A DNA stretch of 64,000 nucleotides from Giesbergeria anulus (GCF_900111115.1 NZ_FOGD01000007.1:62001-126000); one strand, 5' to 3'. Shown: positions 24,599 to 32,888, numbered from the stretch's first letter. Notes: generated by a model from the sequence alone, not told the origin. Made by a program: numbers and translations.

Positions 24599-25225
24599 CT
24601 AGCTTCCGGTCTGGAGGTTTGCCGCCGTCACCCAGAGGGCCATTGCGATAACCCCTACCGCCCCGTACAGCACCGGCATACTGATGGTGTAGGGCAGCAG
24701 CGGCAGCAGGACGAACACGCCAACCACCATCACCAAAGAATGCCCTGCGCCCCAAAAAAACACTGGGTTATGCGATTCAAAAACATCGACCTTCTTTGCG
24801 CGTACTACCAAGCCATCGACCAAGGCAGGCGCGGCGACAGCAAGGGCCAGTGCAAGAAATGTGGGCCACAGCCCCGCCAATCGCCAGACCGCACGATAAA
24901 CCATGTGCCACAGGTTTTCATGGTATTTGACCGTAGCAGCAGCAGTGCGCTTGATGCCGCTTGGGTCATCCAGATGAGCCGATGATGTGAAAAGTTTTTT
25001 TGAAAATTTCACTGCATCAGAAAACACCACAGTAAAAACATGATCCGCCCTTTCATTTATCTTTTGAATATCTTGCCCTAACTCTTTCATGAGCGCTATT
25101 TCTGCTGATGGAATCCGCATTTCCTCTCGACTCACAAATGCAGGCACCAATAAAAATATGGCAAATGGGAGTACCCAAATCCAGAATAATCCGTGGCGGA
25201 CAAATTGATTTTTTACTTCGATCAT
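24599..25225 (-). CDS. DUF4400 conjugation membrane protein, 208 aa
   Basis: Four hydrophobic segments (about 13-31, 117-136, 154-176, 182-200) and basic loops fit DUF4400 (TraJ-type) proteins, which follow traD in SXT/IncC-like transfer modules. It overlaps the coupling protein gene by 4 nt, so the two are co-translated. It probably sits in the inner membrane beside the coupling protein; its exact role is not known. Confidence 0.75.
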   Translation of the reverse strand: MIEVKNQFVRHGLFWIWVLPFAIFLLVPAFVSREEMRIPSAEIALMKELGQDIQKINERADHVFTVVFSDAVKFSKKLFTSSAHLDDPSGIKRTAAATVKYHENLWHMVYRAVWRLAGLWPTFLALALAVAAPALVDGLVVRAKKVDVFESHNPVFFWGAGHSLVMVVGVFVLLPLLPYTISMPVLYGAVGVIAMALWVTAANLQTGS

Positions 25226-28047
25226 GGCGCTTCCCGTTTCGCTTCAATAAATTCCAAGGCTCCTTTATAAATTCCCCGACCAGCAAGGAAAGCAAAGAAG
25301 TGCAGTGGTGGCAAACGCATTAAAAGTGCAGCCGATACCAAGGCTGTTTTTTCCGCTTTCAGTGAACGTGACGTGTTGCTTCTAAATTCGGTAAATGCTT
25401 CGCTGGAGCCAGCGCCAGAGCTATAAGAAACTTCAAGCTGTCTTGTTTGCACTTCACCAAAAAGATCAGAAACATATTTGGCAGTTTCTGCGCTGCGAAT
25501 CCGCAGACTCAAAATGTTGTTCAGGTTCGCTAAAACTTGCTCACACTTATCTTTGCTACCTAAGCGCACCGTCAAATCTGCAATCGACTGCATAGCCAAA
25601 AACGCTTTGATGCCAGCACCACCACCCTTATTCAAAATCTGGATAAGCTGGTCATTTGCGACTTCAGCCACCTCATCGACAAACAAATAAGCATCTGTCG
25701 GTTCCGAGAAGTTATAAATTGCACCCAAGGTACTACTCAAATCCGCCAGCAAAATAGAACCAATGGCTGAGGCAATAATCTTGTTTGATAGCGAATCCAA
25801 GCCGATGTAGAGAACCGCTTTTTCATCGACCACGCGACGCATATCGTAAATGGGGCGGGTATCACTCAAATCCTGTGGATCAGGCGAAAGCAGATCGCCA
25901 ATTTCATCTGAACCCAGCATTTCCAAGATAGGCTCCAACACCTGCACCATCTTGCTGTAATGCTCCTTGGAATGCTTCACCATCGAAATAATTCCTTCGA
26001 TAGTATCGTCCGTGTCACCTTCTTGCAGGTATTTGGCAATACACCAATCAAGGCGCGTCAGCGGGGCATTGTTTTTTCCACCACCGCCACCAGAAGACCC
26101 AGAAGGCATATTTTTCAAATCCCGATCCCACTCAGGCCCATGCTTTGCAGCAAAGTGGATAGTGAGAATTTTTTCTGCCAAGCCTTCGACGCCCATTTGG
26201 ACATAGCGCTTGGTGTTGCGAATGGTGGGCCTTTCGCCCGCAGCGATCAGCGCACGATGGACGCGAAATAGCGTTTTCCATGCGAACGCAGCAAAGCTCC
26301 CATCCGCATCAACCAATTGCCCAATCCGAGTGGCAGGCTCGCTTTTCCCGTTCCAGTTTTGCAGTGGTTGCAAACGGATAGATTTTTCTGGCTGTGCCGG
26401 ATCAAAGTAGAGAAATTTGCGACCCGTCAGGCGACATTGCAGCTTGAGCATCGACACCCAATCAATGTCTTTCTTCGGGTCAATCACAATCAGCGCCGAA
26501 CCCATGTCAACAATTTGCGCGGTAATCAGCTCGTACAGCCGTGTGTTGTGGGTCACGACATAGCCGTCTGTGATGTAGAGATGCTGCGGGTGGTCAATCA
26601 AAATGCACTGCGCTTCTTTCAGACCGCATTCCTCAATGCGCTCGATGGCAACAGCTAATTCTTTGCCACCTGGCCTGTATTCGGCGGGCGCTATTGCTTG
26701 CTTTTCTTCGCTGTAGAAAAGTTTTTTGGGATTGGGAAATCTGATCGATAGCGTGTAATAGGCTTTGCTTTGCCCACCATCCTGATCTTGCGCGGGGATC
26801 ACTCGCTCTTTCATGATTGAGAAACCACCCAAGGAGCAGATGATTTCAGCAACATCCATCGCCAAGATTTTGTTGGTAGTGCTGTAATAAACAGCGCCTG
26901 TTTCAACAACCTTGCCATCGTTATCGAACAAGCCCCGCAGAATTTCAAAGCGATCTTCTATTGACGAATCCTTGTATTCTTGAGGAATGCACTTTTCCCA
27001 ACTTTCAACTTCAGCGCTATTAAAGCCATCACTTAGCATACAACCGAAGATGTAGGGGTCGATAGGGGTAGTGACTTTCTTCTTGTAAACAGGTTTGGGC
27101 AGCCGAATGTGAAAGCTGCTCAAGCCGTCTTTCATCGACTCGATAATCTTCTCAGTCGTCAGCACTTGGAGCTTGTCAGACTCTTTTTTCAGCAAGCCGA
27201 CCTGATATTGCAAAGGTACTTTTCGCTCAATAACTTCCCACAGATGGTTCCCGCAGGCTTCAACTTGCCGCCCGTCTTCTAGCGTGATGCGGTAAATTTT
27301 CAATTTACCTTGGGGGAAAATTCTTAGCACTTTGGAACGCCCACCATCCGGGGTGCTCACCAGCATTCCCGCTCTAACATTCCCCATCCGCATCCAGCCA
27401 GTAGGCGTATGTACTTTCGAGTCGAGCGGCTGGGCCTTGCCAGCGCGCGTGGTTCCGGTAATCAGGGTGTGACCGGGAAGTGAGGTGAAAGGGATGCCTA
27501 TATCTTTTTCCTCGGCAATTCCAACACCATGAATCCACGGCGCACCAATATCTGAATCACGCACCGGCTTGCTGTTTTTAGGCAAGATTCCATCCAGCAC
27601 CGCTGCTTTGATGTTGTCAGATCGCGTACGTTTATTTTTTGGGACTTGCTCCAGCCGCTCTATTTCATCGCGAACAAACTCAGGTAAATCTGGCAACTCA
27701 TCCACATTCCGATTCAAAATTTGCGTGGAAATTTCAGCGTGCTTTTGTGACCAGATAAAGCCACGGCCCAGCGATAACAGACCTCGCTTTCGCTGCAAAC
27801 GTGAACGACTCATCAACAGCGGCAGAGTAATCGTCCTCATGCGCGACAGTGACAGCGCCAATCGGAACTCCCACAGCTTTTTGAGTTGTTGCGCGCGAAA
27901 AGCCGCCATCACCAAGGTGCCCAGCATCATTAGCCACCACCACGGCGGCTGCATGACCACCAGCACTACCGAGCCAACAAGCCAGCCGATAGACGCATAG
28001 CCCTCGTAGCCGCGACGAAATAAATCCTCGTATGACCTAGTACCCAC
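25222..28047 (-). CDS. traD: TraD-like type IV coupling protein with an intein in its P-loop
   Basis: The extein is a VirD4/TraD-type ATPase that brings relaxase-DNA to the conjugation channel. N-terminal membrane helices lie at about 22-50, Walker A is GTTRAGK-T, Walker B is ALIVIDPKKD, and a later block YLFVDEVAEVANDQLIQIL is typical of TraD. Residues 205-501 of the 941-aa precursor are an intein (see separate entry). Splicing would give a 644-aa protein, the usual size, with GTTRAGKT restored. The GTG start at 28047 has GGGAG six bases upstream. Order TraI-like, traD, DUF4400 matches SXT/IncC elements. Without splicing the ATPase could not work. Confidence 0.92.
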   Translation of the reverse strand: MGTRSYEDLFRRGYEGYASIGWLVGSVVLVVMQPPWWWLMMLGTLVMAAFRAQQLKKLWEFRLALSLSRMRTITLPLLMSRSRLQRKRGLLSLGRGFIWSQKHAEISTQILNRNVDELPDLPEFVRDEIERLEQVPKNKRTRSDNIKAAVLDGILPKNSKPVRDSDIGAPWIHGVGIAEEKDIGIPFTSLPGHTLITGTTRAGKAQPLDSKVHTPTGWMRMGNVRAGMLVSTPDGGRSKVLRIFPQGKLKIYRITLEDGRQVEACGNHLWEVIERKVPLQYQVGLLKKESDKLQVLTTEKIIESMKDGLSSFHIRLPKPVYKKKVTTPIDPYIFGCMLSDGFNSAEVESWEKCIPQEYKDSSIEDRFEILRGLFDNDGKVVETGAVYYSTTNKILAMDVAEIICSLGGFSIMKERVIPAQDQDGGQSKAYYTLSIRFPNPKKLFYSEEKQAIAPAEYRPGGKELAVAIERIEECGLKEAQCILIDHPQHLYITDGYVVTHNTRLYELITAQIVDMGSALIVIDPKKDIDWVSMLKLQCRLTGRKFLYFDPAQPEKSIRLQPLQNWNGKSEPATRIGQLVDADGSFAAFAWKTLFRVHRALIAAGERPTIRNTKRYVQMGVEGLAEKILTIHFAAKHGPEWDRDLKNMPSGSSGGGGGKNNAPLTRLDWCIAKYLQEGDTDDTIEGIISMVKHSKEHYSKMVQVLEPILEMLGSDEIGDLLSPDPQDLSDTRPIYDMRRVVDEKAVLYIGLDSLSNKIIASAIGSILLADLSSTLGAIYNFSEPTDAYLFVDEVAEVANDQLIQILNKGGGAGIKAFLAMQSIADLTVRLGSKDKCEQVLANLNNILSLRIRSAETAKYVSDLFGEVQTRQLEVSYSSGAGSSEAFTEFRSNTSRSLKAEKTALVSAALLMRLPPLHFFAFLAGRGIYKGALEFIEAKREAP
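26545..27435 (-). other. Intein, 297 aa, with shortened LAGLIDADG endonuclease
   Basis: The insert begins A-Q-P-L-D-S-K-V-H-T-P-T-G-W (typical intein block A, here with Ala at position 1 instead of Cys/Ser) and ends YITDGYVVTHN, followed by extein Thr. A block B-like segment is VEACGNHLWEV. LAGLIDADG-type motifs are DPYIFGCMLSDG and LRGLFDNDG, but they are only about 30 residues apart, whereas about 100 separate them in full-size enzymes. The endonuclease therefore looks internally deleted and probably inactive. Ala1 inteins use a variant splicing route. Confidence 0.9.
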
Positions 28048-28065
28048 AAGACTCTCCCAAAAACA

Positions 28066-28087
28066 GACCGGCCAAATTTGGCCGGTC
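28066..28087. repeat. Dispersed palindrome, copy 8
   Basis: Perfect 22-bp palindrome between the TraI-like gene and traD, 29 nt after the former's stop and 18 nt before the latter's start. Confidence 0.95.
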
Positions 28088-28116
28088 GAACAAACAACAC
28101 CAGCCCAGCCTCAACC

Positions 28117-29388
28117 CTAGTTCTTGGAGGCTTTCGCGTGCTGATAGATGGCCCCCAACTTGGCATTGCAGATGGCACCGCCATCGGCCTGCCTTTCCAG
28201 CACACACTTGGCTTCATAAAGCGCCATGTAGTTAGCCGCTGGAAGCGAAGCGAACCCCAACGCCTTGCGTCCAATGTGCAAATTGCCGTTCTCCAGCACC
28301 TTGACATCGAGATTCGGAGCAAACGCCAAGGCCCGAACCCACTCCACCACCTTGATCGGGATGCCCTCAATGTCTGGGGCCGCAACCGCAGGCTGCTGTG
28401 GTGCCTGTGGCTGGACAGGCGCGGCAGGGGGCGGCGGCGAAGCATTGGCGCTGGCCTGACTAGCAAGCGGAGGGGATACGGGGGCAGCCGCCTTCGGAAG
28501 CGTTGCCGGTGCGGCTGCTGTAGTTGGCGCGGCACTGGAACCAGCCGCAGCAGTGGCTTGAGAACTAGGTGCCGGTGTCGAAGCTGCTGGGGCTGGCGGC
28601 ACAGGCGCGGTAGCGTGCGCTGTATATAGCTCAGGGCGCAGTGGATCGTGAACAGGCCCATTGTCTGAAGCGACCGGAATATCCGCCATCACACTGGTGG
28701 CCTTGTCCCCAATCACTTTGGATTCTTGATCACGCAAGAATTCCAAAACCCGTGATAGCGACATACGCACCACTTTAGCGAGTGGACTTTCCGTGCCGCT
28801 CATAACCATTGCGGGGTTGATGGCCGCACCCAACTGATTCAAAAGGGCAGGCGACAGATGGCTGAATTGACCGGGGTAAAAAAATGTCTGCACATAAATC
28901 AATCCCGATTGCTGTGGCAATGCCGGTTCATTGCACCATTTAGCACTGAACTTGGTATCTAACTCCCCCAGCGGAAAACGCCCAGCAAAACTGTGGCGCT
29001 GTCCATCGCCCAGAGTAACTTCCACGGCCCCCGCGCACATCAGGTAAGCGCTGGCCAGTGTGGCGCAATAAGCGCACCAGCGATAAAGCGGATCATCGCG
29101 TTGCCGTTCTTGGGCGGTGGCCTTGGGAGCAAAGATCACCGCATCGCACGAGCGCACCGCCAATAGCCCCGCTTGCAATCCAAATTGCAGCGCACCACCG
29201 GGGTGGCTGCAAACAGTCGGCGCAAGCGGTAAATCTTGGACACACATTGCCAAGCGATCCGCCATCGGAACGTACTGTTTTAGGAAAAAATCACGCGGGA
29301 TTGCACAGGCGGTCAGTAGGTCAGAGAAATGGCCTCGACCAATCAGCTCTGCGAACAAAATTTGTGGAGTTTTCGTTTTTGAGTGCAT
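28117..29388 (-). CDS. TraI_2-like (MOBH relaxase-like) protein with degenerate metal site
   Basis: The position upstream of traD and a segment near residue 60 (VCSHPGGALQFGLQAGLLAV) suggest the TraI_2 domain of MOBH relaxases, normally H-H-x-GGL-x-H-S-L-E-V-A. Here the second His is Phe and the later H-D of the HD motif is absent (LASAYLM). A Pro/Ala-rich linker occupies about 245-345, and a C-terminal domain (VVEWVRALAF, LGAIYQHAK) resembles the TraI C-terminal module. The length (423 aa) is short for MOBH relaxases. It may be a non-catalytic relative. The ATG at 29388 is chosen; GTG 29403 is also possible. Confidence 0.6.
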   Translation of the reverse strand: MHSKTKTPQILFAELIGRGHFSDLLTACAIPRDFFLKQYVPMADRLAMCVQDLPLAPTVCSHPGGALQFGLQAGLLAVRSCDAVIFAPKATAQERQRDDPLYRWCAYCATLASAYLMCAGAVEVTLGDGQRHSFAGRFPLGELDTKFSAKWCNEPALPQQSGLIYVQTFFYPGQFSHLSPALLNQLGAAINPAMVMSGTESPLAKVVRMSLSRVLEFLRDQESKVIGDKATSVMADIPVASDNGPVHDPLRPELYTAHATAPVPPAPAASTPAPSSQATAAAGSSAAPTTAAAPATLPKAAAPVSPPLASQASANASPPPPAAPVQPQAPQQPAVAAPDIEGIPIKVVEWVRALAFAPNLDVKVLENGNLHIGRKALGFASLPAANYMALYEAKCVLERQADGGAICNAKLGAIYQHAKASKN

Positions 29389-29538
29389 CCGCACAGGTTG
29401 CACTTCCTAGAGGCGGCTTCCTGAGCGAAAGATTGCTGCAATCGTGAATTTTTCAAAACTTGACTGGGGTGCTTCTTCGGTCATGCTTGAAAAGTTCGTC
29501 TATTTCTGTTTTTTTTGTCACTTCAACGCTGTCAATCA

Positions 29539-29869
29539 CCCCACCCTGAGGGATGGGGCTTGAAGCCGAAAGGATTCAAGCCGGGTTGACCAGGGAAAGC
29601 GGTAGCCAACCCGCTACGTGAGTAACAGGTCGTTCAGACGCACCAGCAAATGCTTCCTCAGTTTGCTGCTCTGCAAGGTTTAGATCATGTTGGGCAAAGG
29701 TAAAGGCCCGAAGGTTTAGACCGCAGCCTGCAAAGGCTGGAGCCGGTTATGCACATTCCCGAAGGGAGACACGCCGCAAGGCGTGCGTCACTAGGCCCTT
29801 ACAGGCAGAGCCGAAAGGCCCAGCGGAGGTGAAAAGCCTCGCACTGATTATTTTTTAACCGGGCTATTA
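29539..29869 (+). ncRNA. Structured RNA resembling HEARO / omega RNA
   Basis: About 330 nt with no open frame but dense pairing: CCCCA/TGGGG (29539-29543/29554-29558), GGCTTGAA/TTCAAGCC (29557-29564/29575-29582) with a GAAA-containing loop, GGGTTG/CAACCC (29583/29607), CAGCAAA/TTTGCTG (29644/29662), CAGCCT-gcaa-AGGCTG (29724-29739) and ACGCC-gcaa-GGCGT (29771-29784). The order, GNRA-type loops and the CGTTCAGACGCACC segment recall HEARO RNAs, which are omega RNAs guiding the IscB nuclease. In such loci the guide lies immediately 5' of the scaffold, here around 29520-29538. No iscB gene follows. Identity is from memory and needs a covariance-model search. Confidence 0.55.
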
Positions 29870-29955
29870 AATGGACGTGAGCAGGTAACGGCCCAAGGCA
29901 AGGAATGCTATGCGTTCCGCGCTCTACCTCCCCGGCATGAATGCCGAGGTTTCAC
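29539..29955 (+). mobile_element. Possible IscB-less IS605/HEARO-type element
   Basis: The structured RNA plus a terminal-type hairpin CCTC-CC-CGGCAT-GA-ATGCCG-AGG (29927-29949) resemble the ends of IS200/IS605-superfamily elements that carry iscB. ATGA, reported as a favoured flank of HEARO elements, occurs at 29967. No transposase or nuclease is present, so it would be non-autonomous. The right end supplies AAGGA (29900-29904) and the ATG (29910) now used by the downstream gene. Confidence 0.4.
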
Positions 29956-30989
29956 GCGCAAATCTGATGAACTACTCCCCTGCCATTTTGCAAGCATTCC
30001 AAAAGCCCGCCATGATTGATATGTTCGCTGTCTTGGAAGACGAGGGGCAGGATCGCCAGCAGCTCATCATGCAGCACGCGATGGCGGTGATTCAGCATTA
30101 CCAGACCCTGAACATCTCTGCGATGCAAATGTGCGTCCATCTTTACCTTTGCCGCGAGGAATTCAAGGCCAGTGGTGAAACAGGATGGGAACAGTTTTGC
30201 ACTACGAATTTCGAGTCGTATGGTTTGAGCCAAAGCAACATTCGACATTCAATCCGTGCGGGACGCTCTTTGCTTTCAATGATTCAGCGAATCGAAAGCA
30301 CAGGCGAAAAGATGCCGGATTTGCGCCTACTCAGCCGCAGTGCCTTGCTCGTTTTGGCAGATGCGCCGCCAGATCTTCAAGACCGCATGGTCGTCGAGAT
30401 GGCATCAACCAAAGCCAAAGCGGCAGAGGATGAAACTCAAAACAAAGGCCCGACAGCGGAAGAACTGCGCCGCAGGCTGGGAGAACTGGAAACTGAAGTC
30501 AAAGAGCAAAAGCAGCAAATTGATTCCAAAGACAATGCCCTGCGCCGCATGAATCAGGCCATCGATGCGCGTGAAACCGAACTCTCAGCAGAAAAAGAGA
30601 AGTTCAAGCGGCTTATGCAAAAGCAGACCACGCCTGCAGAGCATGTGGTTTACAAACTCCCTGATGGCATCAAAAATCAGATGGACACGAAAGAACGCTT
30701 AGAGGATGAGATCGCTTATCGCCTACGCGAAATCGCTAGATTGGAAGAAGATGCCCAGCGCCTGAAAACCGAAAAGGCTCAGTACGAAGCCGAGATGGCG
30801 GCTAAACGACAAGTCAAGGATGTATTAGAGTCACTGAATGAAGACATTCAAGCCATGATGACCAAATACACTGACGCCTTAATGCAAAAACTATCTAGCA
30901 CAGACCCTGAATATGCTACCCCACTCCTAGTTTCAGCCGCCCAGCGCCTGCGGATTTTGGCAAATCAACTCTCCCCCTCTCTGGTTTAA
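29910..30989 (+). CDS. Coiled-coil protein, 359 aa, possible DNA-binding N-terminus
   Basis: Residues about 75-120 (WEQFCTTNFESYGLSQSNIR, HSIRAGRSL) look like a helix-turn-helix followed by a basic patch. Residues about 175-330 are a long charged coiled coil. This recalls plasmid proteins such as KfrA in outline, but no family is assigned. The ATG at 29910 has AAGGA five bases upstream. The first about 18 residues are encoded by the terminal hairpin of the putative mobile element, so the original start may have been ATG 29967 (MNYSPAILQAF). Confidence 0.65.
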   Translation: MRSALYLPGMNAEVSRANLMNYSPAILQAFQKPAMIDMFAVLEDEGQDRQQLIMQHAMAVIQHYQTLNISAMQMCVHLYLCREEFKASGETGWEQFCTTNFESYGLSQSNIRHSIRAGRSLLSMIQRIESTGEKMPDLRLLSRSALLVLADAPPDLQDRMVVEMASTKAKAAEDETQNKGPTAEELRRRLGELETEVKEQKQQIDSKDNALRRMNQAIDARETELSAEKEKFKRLMQKQTTPAEHVVYKLPDGIKNQMDTKERLEDEIAYRLREIARLEEDAQRLKTEKAQYEAEMAAKRQVKDVLESLNEDIQAMMTKYTDALMQKLSSTDPEYATPLLVSAAQRLRILANQLSPSLV

Positions 30990-31018
30990 GCAAGAACGTA
31001 GTTTTTATTTGAAACAAA

Positions 31019-31420
31019 ATGTCAAAAAGTAACGATACGGAAAAGAAAAATCTGGCTGAAACTGCGGTGCGTCCGCCCGACATTAACCGGGTTTGCGGCC
31101 CCGCGATGCAAGAGGCCATCGAAGAAGTCAATAAAGCATTTATGAAACTATGTTTGACTGCTGCACGCTTGGGGGATTCGGAGCCTCTGGCACCGGCACT
31201 GCTGGGGGTGAACCGCGAAGTGCTTGACGAACTAGCCAACACCGGGCGGGCGGGGATGCTGATGGCACAAGCCTATGGCCTTCCGCTGGTCGAATGCCGT
31301 TTCAAAGATGCCTCGGTCTTGCGACAAGTGATCGATTCAGGACTGGGTTCAGCGGAAGCGGTTGCTGCCATCACCAAAGCTATGCCACTCGATGTTATTA
31401 CAAAAGGGAGCAGGCGTTGA
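31019..31420 (+). CDS. FlhD-like transcriptional regulator subunit
   Basis: The 133-aa protein aligns by eye with FlhD: a helical N-terminal dimer part (VNKAFMKLCLTAARLGDSEP), then LLGVNREVLDELANTG and LVECRFKDASVLRQVI, compare FlhD ...RLGINEEMATTLAALT... and ...CHFRFDSHQTITQL. It is followed directly by an FlhC-like gene, as in flhDC. In SXT and IncC elements the pair (SetDC/AcaDC) forms a D4C2-type activator of transfer genes, and that role is inferred here. Confidence 0.8.
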   Translation: MSKSNDTEKKNLAETAVRPPDINRVCGPAMQEAIEEVNKAFMKLCLTAARLGDSEPLAPALLGVNREVLDELANTGRAGMLMAQAYGLPLVECRFKDASVLRQVIDSGLGSAEAVAAITKAMPLDVITKGSRR

Positions 31421-31980
31421 CGATCAATACACCTTCAGCCGATGGAATCCAGTCTTGGGTTCTACTGATGGTCAAAATGCAAGCAAGGGCCTGTGTGATC
31501 AGCCGTATCACGGGCATCTCACTGGCTGATGCGCGCAAGATATGGCACGCCCAGAACAAGCGCAGTTCTCCATCGGGTCAACAGCCCAACGACTTGAGCT
31601 GGTTTCTCAAAACAACAGTGCGGCGCTACCACTCGGCGCTTCTCTTGAGTCTGTACGCGCAGGCCAAATTGAAGCTACCCGACTACGCTGCGTTTGCACA
31701 CGCTTACTACCACTACGCTCGAATCACATCAGGCGACCCTCAGCGGCACTATGATGAAGCTACTGATCCAGCATTCCGACCCACAGAGAATGACTACGCG
31801 ATTCCGTTCAGTCGGGCGCACTACCTCATCACGTCCTACACGGACGAAGTGGGTCTGATCGGGAATCGGAAATGCCCGTTGCAACTGCGCCGCTGCAAGT
31901 GCTGCGATGGCGTTTACCTCGCTGACGAGTCGGAAGTGGAACGCGCCTGCACACTCTGCGCCAACAAAAAAACGCGATAG
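31417..31980 (+). CDS. FlhC-like transcriptional activator
   Basis: This 187-aa protein matches FlhC in length and pattern, including the zinc site C160-x2-C163 and C178-x2-C181 and the segment RAHYLITSYTDEVGLIGNRK before it. The TTG start overlaps the FlhD-like stop by 4 nt (CGTTGACG), with GGGAGC upstream, so it is translationally coupled. With its partner it probably forms the master activator of conjugation, as SetDC/AcaDC do. A strong terminator closes the operon. Confidence 0.88.
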   Translation: MTINTPSADGIQSWVLLMVKMQARACVISRITGISLADARKIWHAQNKRSSPSGQQPNDLSWFLKTTVRRYHSALLLSLYAQAKLKLPDYAAFAHAYYHYARITSGDPQRHYDEATDPAFRPTENDYAIPFSRAHYLITSYTDEVGLIGNRKCPLQLRRCKCCDGVYLADESEVERACTLCANKKTR

Positions 31981-32016
31981 CCTATCAGGCTAGCGCAGAC
32001 AAACTTGCACCAAACG

Positions 32017-32046
32017 AAGCCACCTTAGTTGCACGGTGGCTTTTTT
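32017..32046 (+). terminator. Terminator after the flhDC-like operon
   Basis: AAGCCACC and GGTGGCTT with a 10-nt loop and a run of T at 32041-32046. Confidence 0.85.
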
Positions 32047-32114
32047 GCTAATTTGCATCCTCGCTTCTTTGCAGTAGGATAGTAAACACGAATTAACATT
32101 GAGAGGAATTTCTA

Positions 32115-32330
32115 ATGCAAACCCCTAAGCTAAACGAAGCCATCAGTCACTTGGAAAAGGCATCCGCAGCGCTTTTAGAAGTTGCCATGACATGCAAGGC
32201 CGATGAGCCGATGCTGACTCTTTTGCTAACCCCCATTATCGAGGTTATCGGGCCACTGGCAGCACGCATCCAACTCATCGAAGAAGCAGCAGAGTCCACA
32301 GAAAAACCCACGCCAATCGTTAGTCACTAA
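32115..32330 (+). CDS. Hypothetical helical protein, 71 aa
   Basis: GAGAGGAATTTCTA precedes the ATG. The product is mostly helical and amphipathic (NEAISHLEKASAALLEVAMT, LLTPIIEVIGPLAARIQLIE). Function unknown. Palindrome copy 9 follows the stop by 17 nt. Confidence 0.6.
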   Translation: MQTPKLNEAISHLEKASAALLEVAMTCKADEPMLTLLLTPIIEVIGPLAARIQLIEEAAESTEKPTPIVSH

Positions 32331-32347
32331 CACCAATCCCCCCGACA

Positions 32348-32369
32348 GACCGGCCAAATTTGGCCGGTT
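32348..32369. repeat. Dispersed palindrome, copy 9
   Basis: The 20-bp core is intact; the last outer base is T. It runs into eight or more T, so it resembles an intrinsic terminator on the + strand. Confidence 0.93.
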
Positions 32370-32472
32370 TTTTTTCGCCCATTTGCAGCGAAAAAACTCA
32401 CTATCACACTATCAATCGAAATTGACTATCCGATAAAGAATGATGAAATAGTCTCATCACAAGGAGATTTCG

Positions 32473-32871
32473 ATGCCTCATAAAACCATCACAGCACCCA
32501 TCCTGCGACCGCGACTCGCATACCCTGCGCTTATGCCTATGGGATTGGAAATTGCGATTCCGCGCGCGAACACTTTTTTCGCCACAAGCGCCGATGTGGA
32601 ATTAAGCGAATCCGGCAACTTCCTTTTGGCGGGTAAATGGCCTACGCATCTGGATGCAATTGGTAATTTATGTCCGAGTGAGTTTTCAATTGTTGCGAAT
32701 AGTGACGGCGTTATTGCCGGTATCGAAGTAAAAGGCGCAGGCAAATCAGACTGGATTGACGTTGATTTGCTGGACAGGCGCACCCTCTCTGTCCTTTTGA
32801 ACGCATGGACTGACGAGCAGATCGCTAAATCTTCTCCGGGTTTATTTGAAGGGCAATCGGAAAATTCTTGA
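32473..32871 (+). CDS. Hypothetical protein, 132 aa, first of a tandem paralogous pair
   Basis: AAGGAGATTTCG precedes the ATG. It shares its whole domain with the next gene (LEIAI-RAN-FF, GKWP--LD, EF-IV-N--G-I, R-L--LL-AW--EQI--SS). Fold and function are unknown. Confidence 0.7.
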   Translation: MPHKTITAPILRPRLAYPALMPMGLEIAIPRANTFFATSADVELSESGNFLLAGKWPTHLDAIGNLCPSEFSIVANSDGVIAGIEVKGAGKSDWIDVDLLDRRTLSVLLNAWTDEQIAKSSPGLFEGQSENS

Positions 32872-32888
32872 AGAAACGAAGGATTTTT

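Noticed and set aside
28078-28629. 183-codon + strand frame rich in Arg/Cys/Gly
   Set aside because: Antisense to the Pro/Ala-rich linker of the TraI-like gene; biased composition is the cause.
29539-29869. Group II intron or tmRNA as identity of the structured RNA
   Set aside because: No group II domain V signature, no GUGCG 5' end in the right place, and no tRNA-like ends or tag frame; HEARO-like remains the better fit.
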